64,000 nucleotides of DNA from Rhinopomastus cyanomelas (taxonomy: Eukaryota > Chordata > Aves > Bucerotiformes > Rhinopomastidae). The position numbers were made by a program, and so were the translations under genes. The stretch lies in the NCBI GenBank assembly GCA_013400115.1, contig VXBP01010393.1:547395-611394 (forward strand). Reading direction: 5' to 3'. Shown here piece after piece: positions 41,600 to 52,305 of the stretch. The notes beneath the pieces were generated by a model. It saw nothing but the letters and a program-made list of their open reading frames with translations, was not told where the DNA came from and did not search any database. The first letter of the stretch is position 1. Every line of letters starts with the position of its first letter.

Positions 41600-42130
41600 A
41601 ATCAAGGAGCGTTGGGGATTGGAAGGGACCTCGAAAGATCACCCAGTCCAGTCCCCCTGCCACAGCAGGATCCCCTGGATCCAGTCATTAGGGATGGGAA
41701 GGCACCTCCAAAGATCATCCAGTCCCATCTCCCTGCCACAGCGGGATCCCCTGGATCCAGTCACACAGGAATAGTCCAGGTGGGTTTGAGAAGGAGACTC
41801 CACAACCCCCTGGGCAGCCCCTGCCAGGGCTCTGGCACCCTCACCATGAAGAAGGTCCTTCTCACACTGATGTGGAACCTCCTCTGCTCCAGCTCACACC
41901 CACTGCCCCTTGTCCTGTCACTGGGTGCCCCTGAGCAGAGCCTGGCTCCCTCCTCCTCACACCCACCCTTCACACATTGATCAGCACCCACGGGGTCACC
42001 CCTCAGGCTCTCCAACAGGTCAGTCCCCACCCTGGGGTTGTTCTTGCCCAGCTGCCAGACCCTACCCTGCCCTGGTCACAGTTCATTCAGTGTCCCCCCA
42101 CCCTGGGAGGGTTACAGGATGTCCCAGCCA
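41600..42130 (-). mobile_element. CR1 LINE 3' end, group A, duplicated tail
   Basis: Tail blocks at about 41623 and 41699 are 76 bp apart, joined at 'ccagtcattagggatggg'. The body has two deletions: 12 bp before 'gaaggagactccacaac', and a larger one after 'cccctcaggctc' that joins straight to 'cagtccccaccctggggttg'. Confidence 0.94.
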
Positions 42131-42386
42131 AGAAGACACCAACCTAAGTTGTTCTTATCACTAATGCAGCTGCTTTACTCCTCCTTCCCATCAAAACGCT
42201 CCGTGCCAGCACCCTCTGCCAGCTCCTGCTTGTCCTTACGTGGCCCCTTGAGAAAAACCCTCCCTGCCTCAGCTCAGGAACCCAAAGGAGAGTGGAGGCG
42301 GCACCAGGACCTTCATCCTGACCCTCAGCCACCCATCACTGATGGAAAGACTGGGCATGGTGATTGCTCTAAGCTAAGACCCCCAA

Positions 42387-42546
42387 AACCTGGCATCCAG
42401 AAACCCTGCTATCCAGGAAATCTGGTACCAAGGAGACCTGGTACCTAGGAAACTAAGTACCCAGGACATCTGGCACCCAGAGACCTGGTACCCGGGGGGC
42501 CTGGTACCCAGAATATCTGGCACCTAGAGGACCTGGTACCCAGCAA
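42387..42546 (+). repeat. Degenerate 16-18 bp minisatellite
   Basis: About nine units of a (G)ACCTGGTACCCAGAA type with CTGGCACC and CTGGTACC variants. Confidence 0.85.
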
Positions 42547-43082
42547 TCCATCGCCCACCAAGCCCCAAACCCAGCCCCAAACAGCTCAGCCACCCCCCCT
42601 CCCCACCCCAGGCCATGTGGTGCAGGGAGGTTTCTCCACGCTGACCCCCACAGCCATCCCGTGGAGATGGGGCCAAAGCCCCCTTCACTCACCAGAAGGC
42701 TCCAGCTGTCCGAAGCGGTTGGGTCTGGGGGTCTCCCCTCTGCTCCCCCCAGCCCCAGCGATTTACGACCGGGCTCCATCGCGTCGCGGTGGCCCTGGGG
42801 GGGCTCTGAGGTGTCGGGGCAGCAGCGCCCTGCTGATGTGCTCATGGGATCCGTCCAAGCCCCGGCGCCCCGAGGGTGCTCTGATCCAACCTGTCAAGAC
42901 CTCGTGGTCCCGTCACCGGGGGCTGCTGAGATGCCATTAGCCCACATCGAGCCCCTGTCAGGCTGGCCTGAGCCGGCACCCGATGGCCTCTTGGAAGGCA
43001 GCTGGAGCATTGAGCTGGTTCTGTAAAATTTGTGTCTCTGTCCATCCGCGGGGAGATACCGACCCAGCACGGGGCAGGAGAG
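42547..43082. other. Unique GC-rich sequence, no gene seen
   Basis: No repeat recognised. Open frames are compositional. Confidence 0.35.
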
Positions 43083-43208
43083 GCGTGCCCCCCACGGATC
43101 GCGGCGTGCCCCCCACGGATCGCGGCGTGCCCCCCACGGATCGCGGCGTGCCCCCCACGGATCGCGGCGTGCCCCCCACGGATCGCGGCGGGCCCCACAC
43201 GGATCATC
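43083..43208 (+). repeat. 21-bp CpG-rich minisatellite, 6 units
   Basis: Units begin GCGTGCCCCCCACGGATCGC. Five are almost perfect and the sixth is altered. Each carries four CpG. The 21-bp period keeps 7-codon repeats open in all frames, which explains the repetitive predicted peptides on both strands. Confidence 0.95.
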
Positions 43209-43317
43209 CCATCCCCGTCCCACAGGGCGAGGGGATGGCTGCTAAGGCTTCACCCAGACTCACAGGATGGCTGAGGCCAGGAGGGAGCTCAGGGCTCCCC
43301 CAGCACCCACCCCCTGC

Positions 43318-43630
43318 CAGGGGCAGCAGCACCTCTCACCGGAGCAGGGTGCCCACAGCCCCAGCCAGCCTGGCCTTGGGCACTGCCACGGATGGAGCAG
43401 CCACAGCCTCCCTGAGCACCCCAGCACTGAGGAAACTCCTTCCTTAGGTCTAGTCTGAGCCTCCTCTCCCTCACTTCAAGATGTTTTCCCTTGTGCTATC
43501 ACTGGGTCCCATGGGGAAGTCCCTCTCCAGCCTTCCCAGATGTTCCCTTCAGGTACTGGAAGGCAGCTCTATGGTCCCTCCAAAGTCTTCTCTTCCCTAG
43601 GCTGAACAACCCCAGCTTCCTCAGCCCGTC
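43318..43630 (-). mobile_element. CR1 LINE fragment, group C
   Basis: 'agcagggtgcccacagccc', 'ctggccttgggcactgcc', 'ggagcagccacagcctccct', 'ctcttccctaggctgaacaa' and 'agcttcctcagcccgtc'. The tail proper is absent at the left. Confidence 0.88.
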
Positions 43631-43790
43631 ATGGAACCACAGGATGGTTTGGGTTGGAAGGGACCTTCAGGGTTCCTCTGGTCCTTCTGGGGCTGACCAG
43701 TTGCTGAGATCCCCAAAGTCCAACCTGCCCTGGGACGGCTCCAGGGATGGGGTTTCTCCCACCTCCCAGCTGAGCAGTGGGTGCGGGAGC
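43631..43790 (-). mobile_element. CR1 LINE 3' end, group D
   Basis: 'accacaggatggtttgggtt', 'ggaagggaccttcagggttc', 'ctgggacggctccagggatg' and 'gggtttctcccacctcccag'. It abuts the preceding CR1 in the same orientation. Confidence 0.85.
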
Positions 43791-44335
43791 AGCTGGAAAC
43801 CCACTGAGCTTTAAAAACCACGAGGTGTTGGGCTTCTTCCAGCAGCCCAAGAGCGTTCGTGCTTCTCGACGTTTCCCTGGATCACAGCAGCTCCTGGGCG
43901 TCTCACGGCCAACTGGGGGGGTCTGTGCACCCTCAGTTAGCTGGGAAGAATCTGCCCCCGAGCCTTGGCACCAGGCAGCTTCCCCGGCCGCTCCTGCTCC
44001 AGCACTGCACTGAAAACACACAAACACTGGCCAGGGGGCAACTAAACCACCGGCAGGAGAACACGAAGCACCGCCTGCGATGTTCCCAGCCCCGCGGCGG
44101 GACTCGGCAGCCCTCTGCTCCAAAGGGTGGTCTGTAGATCCCCAGCAGCACCCTGAGGGCGCAGAGCACCCAGGTGGGTGTTGGCTGATGCCCCCAGCAC
44201 TTCTCCCCACACTGGCACCCTCCTCCAGCCAGCCCCCTCCTCCAGCCAGCCCCTCTGTAGGGCTGAGGCTCCAGTGCTTTCCATGAAAATGGAAGGAAAC
44301 AAGAAGTCAGTGTCCCAAAAGGTTTTATGGCACTG
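43791..44335. other. Unique sequence, no gene seen
   Basis: No repeat family recognised, apart from a short doubled CCTCCTCCAGCCAGCCCC phrase near 44220. Confidence 0.35.
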
Positions 44336-44337
44336 AG

Positions 44338-44472
44338 GTCAACACCTCCCTGTCCCTGGAACCGTCCCAGGGCAAGCTGAACCCTGGGGCTCTGAGCAAC
44401 CTGCTCTGGCTGGGGGCATCCCTGCTCAGGGCAGGGGACTGGACGAGCTGGAAGGTCCAAACCAGTGTGTGG
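44338..44472 (+). mobile_element. CR1 LINE 3' end, group D
   Basis: 'ctgtccctggaaccgtccca', 'ggggctctgagcaacctgct' and 'catccctgctcagggcagg', then 'ggactggacgagctggaagg'. Degenerate tail. Confidence 0.75.
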
Positions 44473-45685
44473 CTCCACATCCAAAGGTTTCTCCAGCTGC
44501 AGAGCAGCTCTGAGAGGTCTCCTCACTGTTCTCTATCCCCAGGGCTGCAGTGGGTGGGGTGAGCACCCCCGTGTCGGTGGGGCTGGCAGCGGGACCCCGA
44601 TGTCAGCAGAGCTGCCAGAGCACGTGGGGCCAGCCCAGCCCTCCTGGGTGAAGGCTGGTGCCTGGGGGAAGCTCTTACCTCCCTCACCGCTGTCCTTGGC
44701 TCCAGAACAAACCTGAGGGTGGTTAATGACACCAGCTCCCCCTGTAATTAGGGCTGCCTGGAGGTGCCGACCTAACGAGGGCCAGAGGAATTTCCCCGGG
44801 TGCTGAGCAGGGAGACCTGGCGCAGGAACCTCTGCCTCGGCTCGAGGGCTCCTCCTCAGACCTCTGGAGGGGAAAGAAATCAGAACAACGGATGAAAGTG
44901 TAAAAAATCAGATGAAAGTCATCCCTCACAGCTCCGAGCGGGGCTGCAGCTGAGGAGCAGCCGCCCCCAGAGCAGGAGGGGTGTTGACGGGGTAACAGTG
45001 GGTGGAGCTGGGGAGGAGCTGCAGAGGCAGGTGGGGATGGGGGCTGTGAGACAGCCCCAGGTCGTCCTAGCTGGCTCCCCCGTGCTCCTCAAACACTTCC
45101 ACCTGCAGAGCTGAAAACGCCTGGAAGAGGCTGAATCTGGCCCGGGGGGAGCGGAGGGATGGGGGAAGCTGGTGGCCCAAGGCCAGGCATCTCCAGCAGG
45201 AGAGGAAAAGCTGGTTTCTGCCCATGACCTCCAGCCCCTGGGAGTTTCACACGTTCCTCCCCTCCCTCTGTTACCAGCCCTCCCCATGCACAGTCTCTCC
45301 CTCCTCAAGCAGCAGCACCCAAAGCCAGGGTGATGCTGAGCCCGTGGACCCTCTTCTTGAGAAGGGCTGTGGGTGCAGACCTGCCCCAGGGATGGACCAG
45401 CGTGGCAGGGACCTGCCCACTTTGCAGAAAACACGGGTGGAAGGGAGACCAGAGAGAGGTGTGATCCGGCCGGGTGATCCTGTGGGCCCTGAGAAGGTGC
45501 TGAAACGGGAAACCAGCGCCCGCCTCCCCGCTTCCTCTCCATTTCCTGGGGCTCGGGGGGACCTGGAGCTGCTGTGGGGAGCTCAAGCAGAGCAGCCGGT
45601 GAGCGGAGGGTGGGAGCCACCCACAGTGCTGGCTGGAAGGGTGAGCAGAGCGCAATGGTGGCCGCCTGCCGCCCCGCATCGCTGC
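44473..45685. other. Unique GC-rich sequence with the longest open frame
   Basis: No repeat is recognised. A 437-codon minus-strand frame (44919-46232) spans this block and the CR1 to its right. About 60 of its codons are antisense CR1, and the rest is low-complexity Pro/Ser/Gly-rich sequence, so it is not called a gene. Confidence 0.4.
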
Positions 45686-45687
45686 CC

Positions 45688-45942
45688 CGGGGTCCTGGTT
45701 TGAAGGTGGACAAAGGGCAGAGTGCGGCTGGACAGGAGGAGAAAGCTCTGGAATCTGAGGGTGGGGGATCCCTGGAACAGGCTGCCCAGAGAGGGGGTGG
45801 AGGATCCATCCCTGGGGCCATCCAAGGTCTGGCTGGCTGGGGCTGTGGGCAACCTGTTGTGGTGAGCGCTGGCCCTGCTGGGTGCAGGGGGTTGGAGTGG
45901 GTGCCCTTGGGAGGGCCCTTCCAGCCCGTGATCCTGTGGAGC
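45688..45942 (+). mobile_element. CR1 LINE 3' end, group B
   Basis: 'cctggtttgaaggtggacaa', 'gaatctgagggtgggggatc', 'cctggaacaggctgcccaga', 'gccatccaaggtctggctgg' and 'gggttggagtgggtgccctt'. Confidence 0.93.
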
Positions 45943-46420
45943 AGCACAAACCCAGAGGAGCCACCCAGCCTGAACCTGTCCCTGCAGAGACCAGAGATCA
46001 CGACGAGCCGCGGCCGCCGAGAGGGAGGCTGGAGCTGGTTAGCGAAGAGGAAGAGGCACCTCGGGAGGACGCAGGGCTGAGACGCCGCGGTGCCCGCACC
46101 CAGCACCCGTCCCCTGGCAGCGGGGCTGTGCCCACGCCTGGCTCCTGCTGGGGAAACCAGGCGGGACCCAGCCTGCGCTGGCATGCCGAGGGCTCCCAGT
46201 TCAAACCATTTACCTCCAGAGGAGTCATCCAAAGGCTGGGAGCTGTCAGAACACCTTGGCTCTGAACCCTTGTGTTTGCTCTGAGAGCTAATTACTGCTA
46301 ATGAGGCCTGAGTGTGCCTCGGGCTGAGCCACCCGCATGGCTGCCAGCGTGGCCCGAGCCCTGACTTGGGGAAGAGGGGATCACCCTCAGGTTGGGGTGA
46401 CTTGGCTTAAGGAAACTGGT
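45943..46420. other. Unique sequence, no gene seen
   Basis: CGGCCGCCGAGAGGG and GAGAGCTAATTACTGCTAATG near 46280, the latter a small homeodomain-like patch. Confidence 0.3.
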
Positions 46421-46424
46421 CTTC

Positions 46425-46786
46425 ATGGAATGTCAAGATGGCTTGGGTTGAAGGGGCCTTCAAAGCTCCTCCAGTCCCTGAGCAGGGCCATCCTCACCCA
46501 GGGCAGGGTGCTCAGAGTCCCCAGGGCCAAAATGCCCTGGGACGGTGCCAGGGATGGGGCTTCTCCCACCTCTCGGGGCACCCTGGGCCAGGGTCTCCCC
46601 ACCCTCAGCACCAGCAGCAGCTTCTTCCTTCTTTCTGCTCTGAACCTCCCTGTGTCAGTCTAACTGTCACCTCTGGGCCTGTCCCAGCAGCCTCTGACAA
46701 AAAGTCGCCCCGTCTCTCTCACCAGCCCTTTTAAGCTCCGAAAGGCCACACTGAGGTCTCCCAGCAGCTTCTCTTCTCCAGCTCTT
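46425..46786 (-). mobile_element. CR1 LINE 3' end, group D
   Basis: 'gcttgggttgaaggggcctt', 'cctgagcagggccatcctca', 'ggggcttctcccacctctcg', 'accctgggccagggtctccc' and 'gcccttttaagctccgaaag'. It is the intact reference for the split copy at 36.6-37.25 kb. Confidence 0.92.
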
Positions 46787-46892
46787 CCACCCTAATGACT
46801 GGATCTAGGGGATCCTGCTGGGGCAGGGGGTGGGACTGGATGGTCTCCAGAGGTCCCTTCCCACCCCCAATGCTCTGCGATGCTGTGACCCC
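46787..46892 (+). mobile_element. CR1 LINE 3' tail, group A, duplicated-tail type
   Basis: It begins with a partial first tail ('cttccaccctaatg') joined to ACTGGATCTAGGGGATCCTG, then 'gggactggatggtctccag' and 'ggtcccttcccacccccaat'. This is the sense-strand view of the tail join seen elsewhere. Confidence 0.88.
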
Positions 46893-47390
46893 TCCCTGTT
46901 GGGTCCAACGGGTCAAGGGCTGTGGGACCCACTGCCCGAGCAGGGGGCTGCGGGGAGATCGAAGCACCAGCCGGTTCCGAAGAGCCCACGATCAGCTTCA
47001 GCTCCCGGGATAGCGACAGCAGAGGAGGGGGTCGCTGGCCGAGGGACTGGCTCCAGCAGCCGACAGAAACACCAGCTGAGCTCTGAACGACAACCCCGGT
47101 GAGCGGCAGTTAAACCTCCCAGCCCCTGACAGTTACCGAAACCCTAAAAGGAAAATAGCCCCAGGGCAAAACCCAAACCCCAAAGACAAGTGGTTTGGCA
47201 CCGCCGCTGAAATTCAACCCTACCCGGACAAATTCAGGGGGTGGGGAGCTAGCAACAGAGGGTCTGCACTCGCTTCCAGAGGAACTGATGCAGAGTGAAA
47301 GAAACCGCCCTAAAACACCCGACCGCAACCCCAGAGCCCTTCTGTGAGCACGGGCGGCCCCGCGGAGCGGCGGTGGAGGTCGAGTCCTCC
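46893..47390. other. Unique sequence, no gene seen
   Basis: No repeat recognised. A run of ACCCTAAAAGG and AACCCAAACCCC near 47142-47180 is mildly repetitive. Confidence 0.3.
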
Positions 47391-47560
47391 TCGCCGAGGT
47401 GGTCGGGGTCTGGGGTTTTCTTCGTCTTCAATCAAAGAACAACCTGACAGCAAAGAGCCTGCGGGGAGGCGGCTGCGGTTTGGGGGAGCGGGAGCAGAGC
47501 GCGTTCCCGTCCCTCCCCCGAAGGCAATTAACAGCCTCAATTAGCAGGGACAGGAGGGGC
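47391..47560. promoter_or_regulatory. Candidate regulatory islet
   Basis: TCTTCAATCAAAGAACAACC and AAGGCAATTAACAGCC with CTCAATTAGCAGG, in CpG-bearing unique sequence. Confidence 0.33.
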
Positions 47561-47739
47561 TGAGAGGGCAGCTGGGAGGGGCAACGCGAGGATCGCCCCT
47601 TTGTGCCCCGCAGCGCTGGGGTCTCATGGGGCAGAGGGGCGAAGGAGCGGGGGTGTGGGCGATGCCACGCGTGGACGGGGCAAACACCACAGCGCAGGTC
47701 CTGCTGGCCCCGCAGCGGTGGGGAGGAGGCAGAGGAACC

Positions 47740-48075
47740 AGCCTGCCCCGCCGCTGCTCGCAGAGAAGCTCCGGGAGAGCAAGTCCCCTGCAAAACACAA
47801 ACCCGACGGCAGCCGCCGGGGCTCGGCGCTGCCCCCGCCCTAAACCACAGCCCGCAGCTGGCTAACGGCTCCGGCGACGGCAGTTCGGAGGGGAGGAGGC
47901 ACCTCGTTGGCAGCTTTGCGAGGTCCATCGGCAGCGGCAGCCCTCACCTGCCGGGTTCGCCGGGGGAGCCTTCCCCTCCGCCTCCGGGGCGGACTGCGGG
48001 TCGGAGCCCCGCGTCGCGGCGAGCGAGGACCTCGCAGACGAGCCCAGGGACGCCGCGGTGGGCATAGCAGGGGCA
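47740..48075. other. CpG-rich segment
   Basis: CpG dense at about 47790-48060. No exon is supported in the open frames on either strand. Confidence 0.5.
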
Positions 48076-48179
48076 GGGGGACAGCTCGCACTTCCTCGGG
48101 GCTGCTTTCACCCCCCCTTTTGCTTAGAAAAGGTGTCAAGAGCTGTCGGCAGGGTTGGGGGTTTGGGGGTTTTTTCCTA

Positions 48180-48310
48180 ATTTTCTTCTTTCCCCATTTT
48201 TTGGGCAAATATTAAGGTAATGAAACTCCTCGATGGCGCTGAATTATTAAAGGCTTCTCCCTGCCTTTCTGATATTTTATTCCTTTTATTAAAGATGGAA
48301 GAGAAGGAGG
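48180..48310. promoter_or_regulatory. Candidate enhancer
   Basis: AAATATTAAGGTAATGAAAC, GCTGAATTATTAAAGGC, GATATTTTATTCC and TTTTATTAAAGATGG in about 100 bp, unique, next to a CpG-rich segment. Confidence 0.43.
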
Positions 48311-48394
48311 GGGAGCTGGGGCTGCTTCCCTGCTCCCAGAAGAGAGGGGAGGTTCTGGCTGGAGACATCAGCCCTGGCTGCAGCTGGATAAAGA

Positions 48395-48615
48395 TGGTTC
48401 GTGGGGCGAGGCTGAGGGAGCCCGAAGGAGGCTGAGGGGAGACCCCACTGCCCTTCACAGCTCCCTGAAAGGAGACTGTAGGGAGGCTGGGGTTGGCTTC
48501 TCCTCCCAAAGAACTGCTGACAGGACCAGAAGAAATGGCCACCAGTTGCCCCAGGGAAGGTCAGGCTGGAAATCAGGGGAAATTTCTATAGTGACAGAGC
48601 AGTTAAAGAGAGAAG
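48395..48615 (+). mobile_element. CR1 LINE fragment, group F-like
   Basis: 'gaggctgagggagcccgaag', 'cttcacagctccctgaaagg', 'gactgtagggaggctggggt' and 'ttctcctcccaaagaactgc'. It ends without a tail where the next CR1 begins. Confidence 0.82.
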
Positions 48616-48962
48616 GGCATGGGGTGACCCTACAGCAGCTTCGGTACCTGAAGGGGCTCCAGGAAAGCTGGAGAGGGGCTTTTTCTGAGGAACTCTGGTG
48701 GTAGGACAAGGGGCTGGGTTCAGGCTCCAAGAGGGGAGACTGAGATTGAGATCTGAGGCAGAAATCCCTCCCTGTGAGGGAACTGAGAGCCTGGAACAGG
48801 CTGCCCAGGGGGGCTGTGGCTGCTCCATCCCTGGCAGTGCCCAAGGCCAGGTTGGATGGGGCTCTGGGCACCCTGCTCTGGTGAGAGGGGGTTGGCACTG
48901 GGTGAGCTCTGAGCTCCCTCTCAGCCTAACCCAGTCTGAGAGTCTCTGATTCTCCCAGCCTG
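48616..48962 (+). mobile_element. CR1 LINE 3' end, group C
   Basis: 'cttcggtacctgaaggggct', 'ccaggaaagctggagagggg', 'ggaacaggctgcccagggg', 'ctccatccctggcagtgccc' and 'gttggcactgggtgagctc', with an octamer-like end 'gagtctctgattctcc'. Confidence 0.92.
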
Positions 48963-48984
48963 CCCAGAATCAGAGTCTCTGATT

Positions 48985-49142
48985 CCACTGGAGCTGCCTG
49001 CCCAGGGAGGTGGCAGAGTGGCACTGGAGGCAGAGGACGTGGCACTGCCGGACAGGGTCTGGTGGCCATGGAGCTGTCGGGTTGAAGGCTGAACCAGACG
49101 ACCTCAGAGCTCCTTCCAAACCCTAATGATTCCGTGATCCCA
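48985..49142 (+). mobile_element. CR1 LINE 3' end
   Basis: 'ctgcccagggaggtggcaga', 'acagggtctggtggccatgg', 'gctgaaccagacgacctcag' and 'ctccttccaaaccctaatga'. It is the third CR1 in a same-strand stack. Confidence 0.85.
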
Positions 49143-49389
49143 CAGCAAAGCAGGAGCATTCCCCAGGGTTTCAGAGGTGACAGAGACCCAGCAAAGCGCC
49201 CTCTCCAACAGCACCAGCCGCGAGCCCTCTCGCTGCGCACCGAGCTCTCCAAAAGCAGAGCTCAGTTACCATTCCCATGTGATGGGAAGGGTGCAGCTTC
49301 CAGCAGGAGAGCCCGTGCCAATCAGGCAGCCGCCAGCCGCGCCGGGCCGGGGGGTCCTCCTCCTCCCCCTCCCCGAACAAATGGTTGGG

Positions 49390-49560
49390 AGCTGCGACGC
49401 GCAGCCTGGATCCAATTTGAAGTGAAAATTAATGGCAAATCCTTGTAACCACATTAAGAGCCATCTCAGTTCATTCGAAATCGGTTAAACACGAAAACAA
49501 TACGGAAAGCATCTCGTGTGCCCGGAATATAAATATTTGTCCTCGGCCCTGCCAGAGCGG
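49390..49560. promoter_or_regulatory. Strong candidate enhancer
   Basis: CCAATTTGAAGTGAAAATTAA, TTCATTCGAAATCGGTTAAAC, AACAATACGG (SOX-like) and GGAATATAAATATTTGTCC over about 150 bp of unique sequence: among the least GC-rich unique DNA in the window. Confidence 0.45.
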
Positions 49561-49649
49561 CGGGGAGGAGGGGCTGCGGGGGAGCCTGGCGTGTGAGGGT
49601 TGGATAAACACCCTGGTTTATGAAAACTACCAGGCGGGAGAGGGAGGGG

Positions 49650-49775
49650 AGGGGGCAGCTGATGGATTAAAGTCTTTGTCAGTTTTTCCGTTTCCCTCTT
49701 CAAAAAAGAACGAAATGCTCAGCAGATGTCGGGGATCTAACTGGTCCTAAAGAAAATTGCACAACGGGGCTTGTG
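49650..49775. promoter_or_regulatory. Candidate enhancer islet
   Basis: CTGATGGATTAAAGTC, CTTTGTCAG and AAAGAAAATTGCACAACG in unique sequence. May extend the 49.4 kb element. Confidence 0.35.
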
Positions 49776-49824
49776 GTGGTTGTGGGGTTGTATCGACATC
49801 GCTGCAAACAGGGGGCTCTTGGCC

Positions 49825-49900
49825 AGAAGATCACAGAACCACAGGCTGCTGGGGGCTCGAAGGGACCTCCAAAGATCAGCCAGTCCAGTCCTGGAGTGAT
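49825..49900 (-). mobile_element. CR1 LINE 3' tail, group A-like
   Basis: 'gatcacagaaccacaggctg', 'ggctcgaagggacctccaaa' and 'gatcagccagtccagtcc'. Confidence 0.85.
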
Positions 49901-51775
49901 CTCTTCCCTTTCCTGCTTGTGAAGGGGAGGGAAGCCCCACAACAGAAGGAGGAAGGACCCCCAGAGGAAGGTGTTTGGGGAAGTTTATGGTCAGACCTCT
50001 GATTCTTCCTGCATTTCCCGTCCCAGTTCACTTGGTGCCTCCCAGTAGAGCACCCAGCACCCCGCCGACCCCCAGCCTCTGATGGGCACTGGTGCCAGAG
50101 GACGGGAGCTGGGGGGTGCAAGGGGAGCACACAGGCTCTTCTGACCCCTGTGAGATCAGCCACCCCAAAGAGAAGCCTTGCAGCGAGGGATGTGGCCTCC
50201 GTTAGAGCAGCACATGGGCCACCAGGCGCGAGGAGCGGCAAGCTCCCAGCTTGTCCCACCAGCCCCAGCTCCACAACCAGCCGCTGGCGCTGCTGACAGG
50301 TCCAACACCCCCAGCACCCCCGAGCCGTGGGATCAGCGGAGCCGCAGGAGCTTACCCTGGCATGAAGGCGCCTTCCTGGAAGAGGATGTGCCCTGGATGA
50401 CCCCAGGTGCTGCCACTTATCTTCTCACCCAGGCACCACCGGTGGTGCCAGTGTCGATGCCAGCAGAGCCTTCCCTTGGGCGATGGCACAGCCCCAGCAG
50501 TTGGCTCCTCTGGATGAGTAGGGAGCAGCGGCCATGGGGAGCCAGGGATGTCCCCCTGGGGCGAGTGCTGGGCCATCACCAGTTGTTCCTCCTGCTTTTC
50601 CGGGGAAGAGCTGTGAGGGCTTTGGTGTCACTGGAAAGACGCAGGTTGGGGGGTTGTTCCCTGAGAAAATCCCGGGGGGTTTGGGATGGATGGAGCCCCT
50701 GGAGGTGGTGCTGGTGTGGGGTGGGGGAGCCCTCTGCACAGCCCCTCCAGCCACCGGGGTTTGTGGCTCCTCTTGCTCCCACCAACTCATCCAGATTTGG
50801 GGCAGGTGAGACTTCTGGAAGGGCCAGGAGCCCTCTAGAAGGGTCATTCAGCTGCACCACTGGTTCTCACATTTTTGTCCTTGAGGTACTGAAGGTCGAA
50901 GGATCCTTCACCTGTGGGTAGGGACAGGACAAAGCAACCCCTGAGGTGCAAGAGGAGCTCTGTGTAGGGATGTCCCAGCCTGAGAGGGTGGCAGGGCTGG
51001 GCACAGGGCTGCAGGACAGGAGCTGCTGCTTCCTGAAGCAGAACCAGCTCAGGGTCCAAGATCAGCCCTCAGCCTCCCGGCGCGGGGTGTGTGGGATCAC
51101 ACTGGGCCCTCTCCTCTGGCAGAGAGGACTCTGAGCTGCCAGAGCACCCCGGAGGAGCTTGATGGGTCATCCACAGTGATGTTTTTCACCAAAATTGATT
51201 CAGGTGACAAGGTGCTGGGAAGATGCTGCTTTGCATCCTGCACAGTCAGCAGGAATCCTATTGGACAGGAGCCCCTCCTGGTGCCCATCACTGGTACCCT
51301 CCTCACTCCAACATCCCTACTGGCACCCCCCACCTCCAACATCCCTACTGGCACCCCCCCCTCTCCAACAGCACTCCAACACACAGGTACTCTCCTGGAG
51401 CCCCTCAACACCGGTAGCATCACCTGTGGGCAGCAGGAGAAGTTTTGCTGCAGCTTCCCAGAGGAATTAGAAGAACAAAGGGAAGGATCCTCCTTCTCAC
51501 CCACCAGCTCTCACTGGGAGTTCGTGGTTGGACTGAACCCTGGCTGCCCCTGCCCATGGACCCAAGAAGACATCGCTTTGGGGGCGGGAGAGAGGGGGTG
51601 CTGTGGGCTGAGCACCCCCATCCCCAGCAGAGAGGCGGGGAGGGCGACATTTAGCGCAGCCCTCGCGCTCGTTAGAGCAGCCTCGTTAGCGCCGCAGCGG
51701 CTCCTCACGCACCCACGTTTGATGGAACAAGCCTTGGGGGGCTCCCAAGGCAGCCAGTCCCAGCTGGTTCTTTTT
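49901..51775. other. Unique sequence, no gene seen
   Basis: Nearly 1.9 kb without a recognised repeat except a 28-bp duplication at 51306-51362. Frames of up to about 245 codons are open on the + strand (50178-50921 and 51089-51823). They are Pro/Gly/Ser-rich with no domain, and the second runs into a CR1, so neither is called. Confidence 0.4.
51306..51362 (+). repeat. 28-bp tandem duplication
   Basis: CTCCAACATCCCTACTGGCA followed by a C run, present twice. Confidence 0.85.
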
Positions 51776-51777
51776 GC

Positions 51778-51945
51778 CTCCTCTTCAAACCCCCCTGGGC
51801 TGTTCCTGTGTGACTGGATCTAGGGGATCCTGCTGTGGCAGGGGGGTTGGACTGGATGATCCTTCGAGGTCCCTTCCCTAATGATTCTATGATCTTTCAA
51901 GGTCCCTTCCAACCCCTAGCAGCCTTTGGGTCTGTGAAGGATGCT
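51778..51945 (+). mobile_element. CR1 LINE 3' end, group A, partial second tail
   Basis: 'cttcaaacccccctgggctg', 'gactggatctaggggatcc', 'ggttggactggatgatcc' and 'ggtcccttccctaatgattc', then a second 'atgatctttcaaggtccctt' ending 'ccaacccctagcagcc'. The second tail joins after an octamer, unlike the standard 76-bp duplication. Confidence 0.93.
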
Positions 51946-52305
51946 TTGGGTCCAGCCCAGCAAGAAGCCAAAACCTCCAGACGTCTCCCACACCCCCTAA
52001 TCTCTTCTCTGCAAGGGCCAGCTTCCCTCTCTGCTGGCTGGGGCTGCAGGAGGGCCGGGCACAAGCGCTCTCCCAGCCCCTGGTACCTGCAGAACACCCT
52101 ACACCGCCCCTACTATCCTCACTTCATCTCCTCCAGACTCTTCACCCTTCCCAGCAGCAGAGTCTTCTTGGCTGCATCTCCCAGCAGGAGGCAGCCAGCA
52201 CCCTCCGTCCCGCTGCAGCCCAGCCAGACCCGCCGTGCCTACACAAATACATCGATATCAACGTATAGATCTAGTCCCTTGCCTACTCCTCACATCTCCT
52301 CTCCT
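51946..52305. other. Unique sequence, no gene seen
   Basis: ACATCGATATCAACGTATAG near 52248 is the only AT-rich patch. No repeat or exon. Confidence 0.3.

Noticed and set aside
42842..43274. Overlapping frames with perfect 7-residue repeats
   Set aside because: They result from the 21-bp minisatellite, which is open in several frames on both strands.
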